A DNA stretch of 64,000 bases from CAZPNX01 sp964518765 (lineage in GTDB: Bacteria > Edwardsbacteria > AC1 > EtOH8), in the NCBI GenBank assembly GCA_964518765.1, contig CAZFJC010000004.1, positions 1-64,000 on the forward strand, given 5' to 3'. Under the pieces are notes generated by a model. The model did no database searches and was not told the origin of the DNA. It worked only from the letters and a program-made list of their open reading frames with translations. The position numbers and the translations under genes are program-made. Shown piece by piece: positions 32,707-41,277 of the stretch. Within the stretch, counting starts at the first letter, position 1; each line of letters opens with the position of its first letter.

Positions 32707-34638
32707 TCACCAGACGACCTTCACCAGCCAGCCCACCAGGGTCGCCCAGACGAAAGATATCCCTATCACCCTAAGCGCCGTCCGCCAGCCGGCCTCGCGC
32801 CAAGCCACAAAGAAGGTGGCCAGGCACGGCAGGTAGAGCACTAGGAAAATGGAGGCGGTCACCGCCTGCTTGGCGCCCAGGTGCAGGGGGAAGAGAAGGG
32901 CGATGGAGATATCCTTGCGCAGGAAGCCGAATAGGATGACCGGAGCCGAGTCCTGGGGCAGGCCCAGCACCCCCGAGACCAGGGGGCGGATGGCCGCCTC
33001 CAGCGTTCCCAAAAGGCCGGCCAGGTCGAGGACGTTGACCGCCAGCACCCCCAGCACGATCAGCGGGGTGGCCTCCAGCAAAAAGGATCTGACCCGAAGC
33101 CACAGCTTGCGCCAGAGGGTGCCCAAATGGGGCAGCTGGTAGGATGGTATCTCCATCACTATCTCGGGGGCCTCGCCCTTCAGCATCCGGTTGAGGATGA
33201 CGCTGTTGGCCAGGGCCACCAGAGCCAACAGAGCGAACACCAGCAGCACATACTGGAGCCCGAACGGTGCCAGCAGGGAGACGATCATGGCCGACTGCGG
33301 CAGGCAGGGCGCGGCCATCAACAGCAGGGCCAGTCCCAGGAAACATTCCCGGGGCGACTCCAGCACCCGCAGGGCCAGCACCCCTGGCACCTTGCAGCCG
33401 CAGCCCAGCACCAGGGGGATGGCGGCGTAGCCGTGGAGCCCCAGCCGGTGCATGAAGCGATCGAGCAGCACCGCCAGCCGGGGCAGGTAGCCCACGTCCT
33501 CCAGCACCCCCAGCACCAGGTAGAAGGCCAGGATGTAAGGCAGCACCAGGGCCACCGGTATGTAGATGCCAGTGGTCAAGGCCCCGAAGGACTCCATGAA
33601 CTCAGGGCTGCGCCCCAGCAGCAGCACCCGCAGCGGCTCCCAGGGAACCAGGCCGACCAGCCAGCGCACCGCCGGGCCGTAGGCTTGCTGGAAGAAGGGG
33701 TCGGTCAAGTGGTTTATCAGCCCCTCGCCCAGGAGCCTGACCGCCAAGAAGGTGGCCGCCAGCACAGCGGCCGCCAGCAGAAAGCCGGACAGCGGCCTCA
33801 GGCTGGCCTCCTCCAGACGCTCCAACAGCGTTAGGTGCTTGTGGGTGATCCGCTGCACCTCCTGGCTGATGTGCCCGATGATGTGCCAGCGCTCCTGATG
33901 GTCGATGGGTTTCATGGCCGGAGGGGGTATCCCTTCGTTCATCGCCCTCTCCACCTGCCTGACCACATTCCTCAGGCCCTGCCCGGTGACCGCCACCACC
34001 GGCACCACCGGCGACCCCAGCCGCTTGGACAGCTCGTCGGTATCTATCTCTATCCCCTTGCGCCTGGCCATGTCCCACTTATTGAGGGCCACCACCATGG
34101 GGATGCCCTGCTCCAGCAGCTCCAGGGTCAGGTATAGGTTGCGCTCCAGGTTGGTGGCATCGATCACGTTGATTATGAGATCGGCCTCCCGGCGGGAGCA
34201 GAAATCGCGAGCCACCTCCTCGGCCTTGCAGGTGGCCTCCAGGCTGTAGGTGCCCGGCACGTCGATCAGCTCGGCCAGACGCTCCCCGGCCTTGATGGTA
34301 CCCTTGGTGTACTCCACCGTGGTCCCGGCGTAGTTGGCGGTGACCACCCCCAGGCCGGTCAGCCGGGAGAAGACCACGCTTTTCCCCACGTTGGGGTTGC
34401 CGTATAGCAAGATCCGGAAGGTGCGCGGTACCACCTGGACCCTGGCGGCCATGCCCCGCCCCAGGGCCACCTGGCAGCCGCCCAGGGCCACCACCACCGG
34501 CCCGTTGTCCGAGACCTTGCGCACCGTGATCCCCGGCCGCAGGCCCAGACGCTCCAACCTCCGCGCCAGACCGTGCCCGGCCTCGATGCTCTTGACCTCG
34601 GCCTCCTGTCCGCTTCTCAAGCTGGCCAACGTCGTCAT
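32707..34638 (-). CDS. feoB: FeoA-FeoB fusion ferrous iron transporter
   Basis: 643 aa. Residues about 1-70 are a complete FeoA SH3-like domain (LASLRSGQEAEVKSIEAG...GRGMAARVQVVP). The FeoB part begins with G1 GNPNVGKS (80-87), has G3 DVPG, G4 NKWD, and then about ten membrane segments with gate-type motifs (LGCGCKVPG). FeoB takes up Fe2+ across the inner membrane using GTP. It is the last gene of the Fur-controlled metal operon, 10 bp after the lipoprotein gene. Confidence 0.95.
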   Translation of the reverse strand: MTTLASLRSGQEAEVKSIEAGHGLARRLERLGLRPGITVRKVSDNGPVVVALGGCQVALGRGMAARVQVVPRTFRILLYGNPNVGKSVVFSRLTGLGVVTANYAGTTVEYTKGTIKAGERLAELIDVPGTYSLEATCKAEEVARDFCSRREADLIINVIDATNLERNLYLTLELLEQGIPMVVALNKWDMARRKGIEIDTDELSKRLGSPVVPVVAVTGQGLRNVVRQVERAMNEGIPPPAMKPIDHQERWHIIGHISQEVQRITHKHLTLLERLEEASLRPLSGFLLAAAVLAATFLAVRLLGEGLINHLTDPFFQQAYGPAVRWLVGLVPWEPLRVLLLGRSPEFMESFGALTTGIYIPVALVLPYILAFYLVLGVLEDVGYLPRLAVLLDRFMHRLGLHGYAAIPLVLGCGCKVPGVLALRVLESPRECFLGLALLLMAAPCLPQSAMIVSLLAPFGLQYVLLVFALLALVALANSVILNRMLKGEAPEIVMEIPSYQLPHLGTLWRKLWLRVRSFLLEATPLIVLGVLAVNVLDLAGLLGTLEAAIRPLVSGVLGLPQDSAPVILFGFLRKDISIALLFPLHLGAKQAVTASIFLVLYLPCLATFFVAWREAGWRTALRVIGISFVWATLVGWLVKVVW

Positions 34639-34648
34639 GTCTCTGCTC

Positions 34649-35308
34649 TCAATTACTGGTGTCCCCGGTCCGCCCCAGCCTCACCGCCTGCAGGCGGCGT
34701 CCCTCCAGGTAGGCGATGATCACCTCGCCCTCCGGGGTGATGGCGAAGTCCGCCCGCTGGTAGGGGCCGAAGGTGGTATCAACTATTTGTATATAGTATT
34801 GGCCCGCCTTCCTGTATACCAAACCGAAGATGTTTCCCTCAGGCGAGAACCGCAGTTTCGGCGTGAAGTCGCCGTCGAACCCTCCGAAGATGCGGCGGTC
34901 CACCTCCACGAACCACTGGGGCCTCGCCTTTCCGCTGTCGGGCCGCCCCGCCTCCCTGGCCGGCCTCCATGAAGCCTCCCGCTGGAACACCACCCCGGCA
35001 TGCCGGCCGTCGGGGCTGAGAACCACCCTGGGCCCGTCCGCCGGCTGGGCGGGATAGACCCCGTTGAAATCGTCCCAGTGCCGTCCGTTGATCCCCACCC
35101 TCCATTTGCCCCGGCTCTTGATGAGATAACACACGTGCTTGCCATCGGGGGAGAGATGGAACTGCTCCAGGGAGTCGTAAGGCGGCACGTATTTGGTCCA
35201 GGCGTCACCGTAGTTGCTATAGAAATACTCCCTGCCCGCCGGCCCGTCTGAGCACGAGGCCGCCGCCAGGGCCGACAGAATGGCCAGTATGGATGCGGCT
35301 TCCTTCAT
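34649..35308 (-). CDS. Lipoprotein with WD40-like repeats
   Basis: 219 aa. Signal peptide with lipobox LAAASC, so membrane-anchored. The mature part has repeated F/Y-x-L-SPDGKH-type blocks (QFHLSPDGKHVCYLIKS, VVLSPDGRHAGVVF, LRFSPEGNIFGLVY, FAITPEGEVIIAYL), typical of PD40/WD40-like beta propellers, but only about four blades fit its length. It overlaps the DA1-like gene upstream by 4 bp and is within the metal operon. Function is unknown. Confidence 0.75.
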   Translation of the reverse strand: MKEAASILAILSALAAASCSDGPAGREYFYSNYGDAWTKYVPPYDSLEQFHLSPDGKHVCYLIKSRGKWRVGINGRHWDDFNGVYPAQPADGPRVVLSPDGRHAGVVFQREASWRPAREAGRPDSGKARPQWFVEVDRRIFGGFDGDFTPKLRFSPEGNIFGLVYRKAGQYYIQIVDTTFGPYQRADFAITPEGEVIIAYLEGRRLQAVRLGRTGDTSN

Positions 35309-36414
35309 CGGCCGGTTTTCGCCCCCGCAGTTCCTCGCCCTCGGTTGAGCTTGGCCATATAGTCCAAAGCCGCCTTCATCCCCCCCTGCCGGTCCAGCTC
35401 CAGGAATCTCTGGAAGCCCTTGACGTAATCCGGGTCTACGTTGTTCAGCTTGTCGGCATTGAGCGAGTCCTGGCCCCAGTGCTTGTTCATCACCGCCGAC
35501 AGGTACTGGGCAAAGCCCTCCACCGCCTGCTTGTTTCTTTTGCCGGTGACCCTGGGGTAGCGGGCCTGGTTGATGTCGTGGGCCAGCTCGTGGGCGGCCA
35601 CGTCCCGGAACCGCTCCGGCGACAGGTGCGATAGGATGTAGATGCGGTACTGGGCGCTCAGGGTCTTGCCGGTGGCCCGATCGATGGTCCCCTGGTAATG
35701 GTAGTAGCCGTTCTCATGCATCGCCTGGTGCCCCACTATTTTAGAAAGCTCCCGGGCATCTACCAGCCGGAAGGCGACGGCATGGTTGGTTTGTAGTTTC
35801 AGTTTCTCTGACATGTCCGCCCGGACCTGTTCGAATAGCGCTTGGGCTTCCCTCTGGTCGACCACCGCCTTTGCCAGACATTTTCTGCATATCCAGCGCC
35901 CGTCCTCCAGCTCCACCTCGGCCCCCGGCAGCTGGCATTCCAGGCATCTTGGCAGCTTAACGCAGGTCTGGCAGTAGCGGTGGCCGTTCAGTTCGCTCCA
36001 GGCCTCCATGGGAAGGCCGCAGATCTCGCAGCGGGGCAGGCTCTGCTGGTAGCATTCCTGGGAGCAATATAGCTTGCCCTCCTGGTCCTTGAAACCCCCT
36101 TTTACCGGCTTTCCGCAGACGGCGCACTTGGGGAGCGACTCGTTGAAACACTCCTCCGAGCAGTAGTACTTCCCGTTGTACTTGAGGTACTCCCCCTTCA
36201 GCCCCTTGCCGGCCGACACCGGCTTGCCGCAGGTGGCGCACTTGGGCAGCAGGGCCCCCAGGCAGGACTGGGAGCAGACGATCTTGCCCTCGAACTCGAT
36301 GTAGGCCCCCTTGATCTTCTTTCCGCAGACGAAGCAGCGCAGGGGATCCTCGGTCCAGGCCAGCAACGAGAGGATCGCCAGGCACAGGGCCGCCGCCACA
36401 ATTTTCTTGCGCAT
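35305..36414 (-). CDS. Exported zinc-knuckle/DA1-like peptidase
   Basis: 369 aa. Signal peptide about 1-19. Five Cys4 zinc knuckles follow at C27-C51, C59-C89, C97-C121, C129-C151 and C157-C179, with CxxC-16-CxxxC spacing in the first three. The C-terminal part is a zincin peptidase of the DA1 type: H275-E-L-A-H279, third ligand Glu299 in EGFAQY, then the DPDY/GF helix seen in plant DA1 after its LIM domain. DA1 cleaves growth regulators in eukaryotes and has bacterial relatives. Here it is exported and lies between a metal ABC permease (8-bp gap) and a lipoprotein gene. A substrate cannot be named; metal sensing or sequestration is an alternative role for the knuckles. Confidence 0.8.
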   Translation of the reverse strand: MRKKIVAAALCLAILSLLAWTEDPLRCFVCGKKIKGAYIEFEGKIVCSQSCLGALLPKCATCGKPVSAGKGLKGEYLKYNGKYYCSEECFNESLPKCAVCGKPVKGGFKDQEGKLYCSQECYQQSLPRCEICGLPMEAWSELNGHRYCQTCVKLPRCLECQLPGAEVELEDGRWICRKCLAKAVVDQREAQALFEQVRADMSEKLKLQTNHAVAFRLVDARELSKIVGHQAMHENGYYHYQGTIDRATGKTLSAQYRIYILSHLSPERFRDVAAHELAHDINQARYPRVTGKRNKQAVEGFAQYLSAVMNKHWGQDSLNADKLNNVDPDYVKGFQRFLELDRQGGMKAALDYMAKLNRGRGTAGAKTGR

Positions 36415-36422
36415 AGGCTACC

Positions 36423-37247
36423 TTATCTTCTTTTGAAGGCCAGCGAAACCAAAAAGCAGGCCATGGCCGCCAGCACGATGGTGGCCCCCGAGGCCGTCCC
36501 CCAGTAGTAGGAGGCCGCCAGGCCGGCCAGGCCCGATGCCAGGCTGATGCCCACCGCCAGCCACAGGTACTGGCGCGAGCTCTGAGCGAGGTTGCGCGCC
36601 GCCGCCGCCGGCAGGATCAACAGGGAGTTGATCACCAGCAAGCCTACCCATTGGATGGAGATGGTGACGGCCGCGGCCACCAGGGCGGCAAAGGCGGCCT
36701 GCCAGAGCTCCTCGCGCACCCCCCGGCTTTTGGCCAGCGAACGGTTGAAGCCGGCCAGGGTGATCCGGTTGTACGAGGCTGCCAGGAAGGCGACCGCCGC
36801 CAGGGTCAGGGCCGCCAGCCGCCACAGGTCGGGCCCGGTGATGCCCAGGATGTCGCCGATCAGGTAGCGGGTGTACCTGGCGAAGCCTCCGCCCCGCGAC
36901 AGGATGACCACGCCCAAGGCCACGGCGAAGGACATGAACAACCCGATGACGGTGTCGGCCGAGGCGGTTGCCATCCTCTGGACGCGAACGATGGCCAGCG
37001 CCAGCACCACCGCGAAGCCGGCCATGGCCCAGATCGGGTTGGCCAGGCCCAGCACCACCCCGATGGCGACGCCGGTTAGGGCGGCGTGGCCGATGGCGTC
37101 CGAGAAGAATGACATCTGGGCGCCGACCACCACCGAGCCCAGCATCCCGTAGAGAACCCCCAGCATCATCACCGCCGCCAGGGCGTTCCTCATGAACCCG
37201 AAGCTCAGCCATTCCAGCAGCCCCGACAGAAGGCCCCAGTCGCTCAC
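36423..37247 (-). CDS. Zinc/manganese ABC transporter permease (ZnuB-like)
   Basis: 274 aa from GTG 37247, overlapping the ATPase stop by GTGA and preceded by GGAGG. About eight membrane helices and the family block LYGMLGSVVVGAQMSFFSDAIGHAALTGVAIG. It belongs to the ZnuB/MntB permeases that import Zn2+ or Mn2+. The neighbouring genes provide the ATPase and the regulator, but no solute-binding protein (ZnuA) is in the operon or elsewhere in the window. Confidence 0.93.
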   Translation of the reverse strand: MSDWGLLSGLLEWLSFGFMRNALAAVMMLGVLYGMLGSVVVGAQMSFFSDAIGHAALTGVAIGVVLGLANPIWAMAGFAVVLALAIVRVQRMATASADTVIGLFMSFAVALGVVILSRGGGFARYTRYLIGDILGITGPDLWRLAALTLAAVAFLAASYNRITLAGFNRSLAKSRGVREELWQAAFAALVAAAVTISIQWVGLLVINSLLILPAAAARNLAQSSRQYLWLAVGISLASGLAGLAASYYWGTASGATIVLAAMACFLVSLAFKRR

Positions 37248-38062
37248 AAAACCTCCAGCTGACACTCCAGGCACTGTTCGGTGCGCCGGGTCGCCCGGGA
37301 GGCCAGCGTCGCCAGCTCTGGCCCGATTCCGAAGGCCTGTCTTACCCGCTGGTCGCCCAGCACCTCGGCCGTCGGCCCCTGGACGATCACCGTCCGGTTG
37401 AGGAAAACCACCCGGTCCGCCTGCCTGGCTGCCTGGGCCAGGTCGTGGGTGACCAGTATCACCGAGAGGTGGTGATGGCGCCTTAGCTCCGAGACCATCT
37501 CATGAAACCGGCCAATGCCGGTAGCGTCGATGCCGGAGACGGGTTCGTCCAGAAGCAGCAGGTCGGGCACCGGGGTGATGGCCAGGGCCAGCAGAACCCT
37601 TTGGAGCTCCCCTCCGGAGAGGGCGCCCAGCCGGCGCCCAGCCAGATGTCCGGCCTCCACCTCGTTCAGTGACCTCTCCGCCTCTTGGACCAGCGCCGGC
37701 CGGTACCCCAGCCAGGAGGGCCAGCGGCTTAGCGCCCCGGCGAAAAGGTCGAGCACCGTCAGCGGCGCCCCGTGGTCAAACTCCAGCTTCTGAGGCACGT
37801 AGCCGATGACTGGCCGGTCCCGTCTCTTCCGGCCCGAGTCCAGAAAATGGACGTGCCCGGTGCGGGGCACCTCTCCCAGGATGGCCCTTAAAAGGGTGGT
37901 TTTGCCGGCGCCGTTGGGCCCGACCACCGCTGTCAGTTCGCCGCAGTGCAGGTGCAGGTCGACATCGTGCAGCACCAGGCGCCCTCCGATGCTGGCCCCC
38001 AGTTTGACGATCTTGGTGCAGCAGCCTCCGCAGTTCGGGGCGCCGTCCGGAATCATTGTCAT
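37244..38062 (-). CDS. Zinc/manganese ABC transporter ATP-binding protein (ZnuC-like)
   Basis: 272 aa. Walker A GPNGAGKTT, signature LSGGELQRV, Walker B LLLLDEP and H-loop THD are complete. A Cys-rich N terminus (CGGCCTKI) precedes the nucleotide-binding domain, as in a subset of these proteins. It energises the following permease. It starts 4 bp after the regulator gene. Confidence 0.93.
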   Translation of the reverse strand: MTMIPDGAPNCGGCCTKIVKLGASIGGRLVLHDVDLHLHCGELTAVVGPNGAGKTTLLRAILGEVPRTGHVHFLDSGRKRRDRPVIGYVPQKLEFDHGAPLTVLDLFAGALSRWPSWLGYRPALVQEAERSLNEVEAGHLAGRRLGALSGGELQRVLLALAITPVPDLLLLDEPVSGIDATGIGRFHEMVSELRRHHHLSVILVTHDLAQAARQADRVVFLNRTVIVQGPTAEVLGDQRVRQAFGIGPELATLASRATRRTEQCLECQLEVL

Positions 38063-38065
38063 TGT

Positions 38066-38467
38066 CTACTCCCGGCACTCCCGGCAGCGGCCGGTCACCT
38101 GCATCTGCCAGTTTTTAACCTCAAAGCCGTCGCCCAGCCTCCTCTTGAGCATCGATATCATCCTCTCGGCCGTCTCCAACCTCTCCTCCTTCAGCCGGCC
38201 GCAGGACTCGCACAGCAGGTGGATGCCAGCGTTTCCCGCCAGCTCGTAGTGGGCATGGTTCTGGGCCAGCGAGGAGCGCTTGACAAGGCCGCTGGCGGTC
38301 AGCCGCTGCAGTGCCCGGTAGACGGTGGCCAGGTGCACCGGCCTTCCTCTCCTGTTCATCAAACGCCGCACCTCCTGGGCGCTAAGGTGACGGCCCCGGC
38401 AATGACGCAGCACCGCCAGTATGCGGCGGCTGTTCTGGGTCTGTCCTTCGACCTTGGGAAGAGGCAT
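38066..38467 (-). CDS. Fur-family metal regulator (Zur/PerR group)
   Basis: 133 aa from ATG 38467; an upstream frame to 38557 crosses the promoter and is rejected. Winged helix (RRILAVLRHCRGRHLSAQEVRRLM, HLATVYRALQRL) then the metal domain with two CxxC pairs (CESCG and CRECRE) that bind structural Zn. The usual HHDH sensor motif is reduced to a single His before CESCG. It heads the operon that contains ZnuC/B, the DA1-like peptidase and FeoAB, and the palindrome TGCGAATATTTCGCA lies right before its start codon, so autoregulation is likely. Zn is the first guess for its ligand; Fe or Mn is not excluded. Confidence 0.9.
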   Translation of the reverse strand: MPLPKVEGQTQNSRRILAVLRHCRGRHLSAQEVRRLMNRRGRPVHLATVYRALQRLTASGLVKRSSLAQNHAHYELAGNAGIHLLCESCGRLKEERLETAERMISMLKRRLGDGFEVKNWQMQVTGRCRECRE

Positions 38468-38473
38468 CTTTGT

Positions 38474-38488
38474 TGCGAATATTTCGCA
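38474..38488 (-). promoter_or_regulatory. 7-1-7 Fur-type operator
   Basis: TGCGAAT-A-TTTCGCA is a 15-bp palindrome with the 7-1-7 geometry of Fur/Zur/PerR boxes (6 of 7 arm positions match). It begins 2 bp below the -10 hexamer and covers the expected start of transcription, so a bound repressor would block the promoter. Confidence 0.75.
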
Positions 38489-38489
38489 T

Positions 38490-38518
38490 AGTATACAAGC
38501 ATTCCCCTTTTTTGTCAA
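38490..38518 (-). promoter_or_regulatory. Sigma70-type promoter of the metal operon
   Basis: TTGACA (38518-38513), 17-bp spacer, TATACT (38495-38490). Strong consensus; drives fur, znuC, znuB, the DA1-like gene, lipoprotein and feoAB. Confidence 0.85.
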
Positions 38519-38550
38519 TGCCCCCGGACATACGGCGCTTTTATTAGGGT

Positions 38551-38579
38551 TTGACATCTCCCCGGTTTTTGTGTAATAT
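38551..38579 (+). promoter_or_regulatory. Sigma70-type promoter of lpxC-fabZ
   Basis: TTGACA (38551-38556), 17-bp spacer, TAATAT (38574-38579), pointing right and 32 bp away from the divergent metal-operon promoter. The leader to the ATG at 38610 is about 24 nt. Confidence 0.8.
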
Positions 38580-38609
38580 TATGAGGTAGCAACATACGAT
38601 ACAGACGCC

Positions 38610-39914
38610 ATGTCCAAGCTGCAGAGAACCATCATGAACGAGGCCTCGCTCTCCGGGGTGGGGGTCCATACCGGGAGCCAGACCACCATGACCTTCAAGC
38701 CAGCCCGTGAGAACACCGGCATCGTCTTCGTCCGCACCGACCTGCCGGGCCGGCCCGAGGTGGCGGCCTTGATAGAAAACGTAGTGGAGACCGCCCGGGG
38801 CACCACCCTGGGCAGGGAGGTCGACGGCCGGACGGTCAAGGTGCACACCGTGGAGCACGTGCTGGCATCGGCCGCCGCCCTGGGCATCGACAACCTCAGG
38901 GTGGAGATGGACAACAACGAGCCCCCTATCATGGACGGATCCTCCCTGCCCTTCTTCCGCAAGCTCAAGGAGGCCGGTTTGGTCGAGATGGACGCCCCCA
39001 GAAGTACCTTCGACCTTCCCAAGGTGGTCTCCCAGGCCGAGGAGGGGGTGCAGCTGGTGGCCAACCCCTGGCCCGCTCTGCGCATCAGCTTTACCATCGA
39101 TTTCGACCACCCGGTGCTCAAGAGCCAGTACGCCAGCTTCGACATCACCCCCGAGATCTTCGAACGCGAGCTGGCCTCGGCCCGCACCTTCTGCCTGGCC
39201 CGCGATGTGGAGCAGCTTCGGGCCCAGGGCCTGATCAAGGGCGGCAGTCTGGAGTCGGCTGTGGTCATAGGCGAGGCCGGCATCGAGAACCGGGAGCCGC
39301 TGCGCTACCCCGATGAGTTCGTCCGCCACAAGATTTTAGACCTGCTGGGGGACCTCACCCTGCTGGGCATGCCGCTGCGGGCCCACGTCATCTCCATCAA
39401 GTCCGGCCACCGCTCCAACGTCAAGTTCGTCCGCGAGATCCGCAAGCTCTACGAGGACATCGAGCGCCAGAAGCGTGGCCCGGTTTTCGATATCGACGCC
39501 ATCTCCCAGATCATGCCCCACCGCTATCCCTTCCTGCTGGTGGACCGCATCCTGGAGCTGGAGGAGGGCCGGCGGGTGGTGGGCATCAAGAACGTCACCG
39601 TCAACGAGCCCTTCTTCCCCGGCCACTTCCCCGGCCGGCCGGTGATGCCGGGGGTGCTCATCATCGAGGCCATGGCCCAGACCGGGGGGTTCATGATCCT
39701 GCACTCGGTGGAGAACCCGGAGAAGGTGCTGCTGTTCTTCGCCGGCATCGACAAGGTCCGCTTCAAGCGGCCGGTGACCCCGGGCGACCAGCTGCGCTTC
39801 GAGCTGACCATGTCCTCATTTAAGCGGGGCATCTGCAAGATGGCCGGCCGGGCCACGGTCGACGGCCAGCTGGCCTGCGAGGCCGAGCTGACGGCGGCCC
39901 TGGTGGACCGTTAA
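38610..39914 (+). CDS. lpxC-fabZ: Bifunctional UDP-3-O-acyl-GlcNAc deacetylase / 3-hydroxyacyl-ACP dehydratase
   Basis: 434 aa. Residues about 1-275 are LpxC: zinc ligand H83 in HTVEHVLAS, and the H/D pair in DEFVRHKILDLLGDL. Residues about 285-434 are FabZ, with the catalytic His in PGHFPGRPVMPG and Glu in IIEAMAQ. LpxC makes the committed step of lipid A synthesis and FabZ acts in fatty-acid elongation; the two enzymes draw on the same hydroxyacyl-ACP pool. The fusion is characteristic of Bacteroidetes, Chlorobi and relatives. It has its own promoter and is followed by a decayed gene, then lpxA. Confidence 0.96.
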   Translation: MSKLQRTIMNEASLSGVGVHTGSQTTMTFKPARENTGIVFVRTDLPGRPEVAALIENVVETARGTTLGREVDGRTVKVHTVEHVLASAAALGIDNLRVEMDNNEPPIMDGSSLPFFRKLKEAGLVEMDAPRSTFDLPKVVSQAEEGVQLVANPWPALRISFTIDFDHPVLKSQYASFDITPEIFERELASARTFCLARDVEQLRAQGLIKGGSLESAVVIGEAGIENREPLRYPDEFVRHKILDLLGDLTLLGMPLRAHVISIKSGHRSNVKFVREIRKLYEDIERQKRGPVFDIDAISQIMPHRYPFLLVDRILELEEGRRVVGIKNVTVNEPFFPGHFPGRPVMPGVLIIEAMAQTGGFMILHSVENPEKVLLFFAGIDKVRFKRPVTPGDQLRFELTMSSFKRGICKMAGRATVDGQLACEAELTAALVDR

Positions 39915-39956
39915 TCTGATATCCGGAAGGTTCTATATGTCTGAAAGGCCCTAAAG

Positions 39957-40324
39957 GTGCAGGAACCAAAGTTTACCGGTCTTCTGGTCTGGCAGAGAAA
40001 GCGCATGCCTTTGCCCTTGAGATCTACAGGATATCGGCCACCTTCCCCCGCAATTAGATTTTCGGCCTGACGGCTCAAATCCGACGCTCATCGCTTTCTG
40101 TCCCCGCGTATATAGCAGAAGGGACCAAGAAATCCCGTTTCGATTTCCGTCGTTACTTGAAAATCGCCGAAGGCTCCCTCGAGGAGACCAAGTACTATTT
40201 GATCGTGGCCCGGGACCTCGGCTATCTTGACAATGCTAAATATCTAGACCTCTCAACCAAGGCTAATGAGATAGGATACCTGCTGCACCGCTTGCATTCC
40301 AGCTTATCAAATAAAAACCTCTAG
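39957..40324 (+). pseudogene. Decayed S23/four-helix-bundle protein gene
   Basis: Reading the frames together gives a typical 23S rRNA-intervening-sequence (S23) protein: FTGLLVWQRK, frameshift, AHAFALEIYRISATFPRN, stop codon TAG where the family has Glu, IFGLTAQIRRSSLSVP, then IAEGTKKSRFDFRRYLKIAEGSLEETKYYLIVARDLGYL and an intact C terminus to the stop at 40322. One frameshift near 40000 and one internal stop near 40056 inactivate it. It separates lpxC-fabZ from lpxA. Confidence 0.85.
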
Positions 40325-40349
40325 AACATATATCGCCTTCAGATCCTTT

Positions 40350-41126
40350 ATGCCGTCAGAAATCCATCCTACCGCCATAATCGACAAAACCGCCAAACTC
40401 GGCGAAAACATCAGCGTAGGCCCCCACTCCATCATCGGCCCCGAGTGCACCGTCGGCGACGGATGCATCATCGGCTCTTCGGTGGCCCTCCACCGTTGGG
40501 TGGAGCTGGGCCGGAACGTCCGGGTGTGGCACGGCGCCTCCCTGGGCGGCGATCCCCAGGACCTGAAGTATCAGGGGGCCAGGACCAAGGTGGTCATCGG
40601 GGACAACACCGTCATCAGGGAGTGCGCTACCGTCAATCTGTCCACCGCCGAGGGCCACGCCACCGTGGTCGGCCCCGACTGCTTTCTAATGGCCTACTGC
40701 CACGTGGCCCATGAGTGCGCGGTGGGCAAGGGCGTCATCCTGGCCAACTCGGCCAACCTGGCCGGCCATGTGACAGTCGAGGACTTCGCCATCATCGGGG
40801 GGCTGACGCCGGTTCACCAGTTTTGCCGCATCGGCTGCTTTGCCATGGTGGGCGGCGCCTCGGCGGTGCAGAAGGACATCCTCCCCTATAGCAAGTCATT
40901 CGGCGTTCCGGCCAAGGTCTACGGCACCAACAGCGTCGGCCTCACTCGCCGCGGTTTCCCCGAAAAAACCAGGTCCCTGCTGCATCGGGCCTTCAGGATG
41001 ATTTTTTATTCCAACCTGAACACCAGCCAGGCGGTGGAGCGTATCAAGGCGGAGCTGGAGCCAATCCCGGAGATAGCCCACCTGCTGGCGTTCATCGAGG
41101 GCTCCAAGCGGGGGATAGCCAAGTGA
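40350..41126 (+). CDS. lpxA: UDP-N-acetylglucosamine acyltransferase LpxA
   Basis: 258 aa, the usual length. Left-handed beta-helix hexapeptide repeats through about residue 190, catalytic His121 in AHECAVG (His125 in E. coli), and the C-terminal helical domain (RRGFPEKTRSLLHRAFRMIF). It attaches the first acyl chain to UDP-GlcNAc in lipid A synthesis. Downstream of lpxC-fabZ on the same strand. Confidence 0.96.
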   Translation: MPSEIHPTAIIDKTAKLGENISVGPHSIIGPECTVGDGCIIGSSVALHRWVELGRNVRVWHGASLGGDPQDLKYQGARTKVVIGDNTVIRECATVNLSTAEGHATVVGPDCFLMAYCHVAHECAVGKGVILANSANLAGHVTVEDFAIIGGLTPVHQFCRIGCFAMVGGASAVQKDILPYSKSFGVPAKVYGTNSVGLTRRGFPEKTRSLLHRAFRMIFYSNLNTSQAVERIKAELEPIPEIAHLLAFIEGSKRGIAK

Positions 41127-41135
41127 CGCCTGAGG

Positions 41136-41253
41136 TGTCAGCGCGAGAAGGACACCGCGCCTGGCGGACGAAGCGATGGCAGGCTATGCGATCGCCCGAT
41201 AACAAGGTTTGGATTAAGTCGTTCCTGGGGCACCCTGCCCTGCTCGCAGCGAC
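41136..41253. repeat. Degenerate GTCATTGCGAG-type inverted repeat
   Basis: TGTCAGCGCGAG at the left and CTCGCAGCGACC at the right form imperfect terminal inverted repeats; GACGAAGC and AGTCGTTCCTGGGGCACCCTG inside also fit this widely seen environmental-genome repeat. It fills the lpxA-amn spacer. Confidence 0.55.
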
Positions 41254-41277
41254 CACTAGAAAGACGGCACATAACCG

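Noticed and set aside
38468..38557. 30-residue upstream extension of the Fur-family regulator
   Set aside because: It would be translated through the -10 hexamer and operator, so ATG 38467 is the sensible start.
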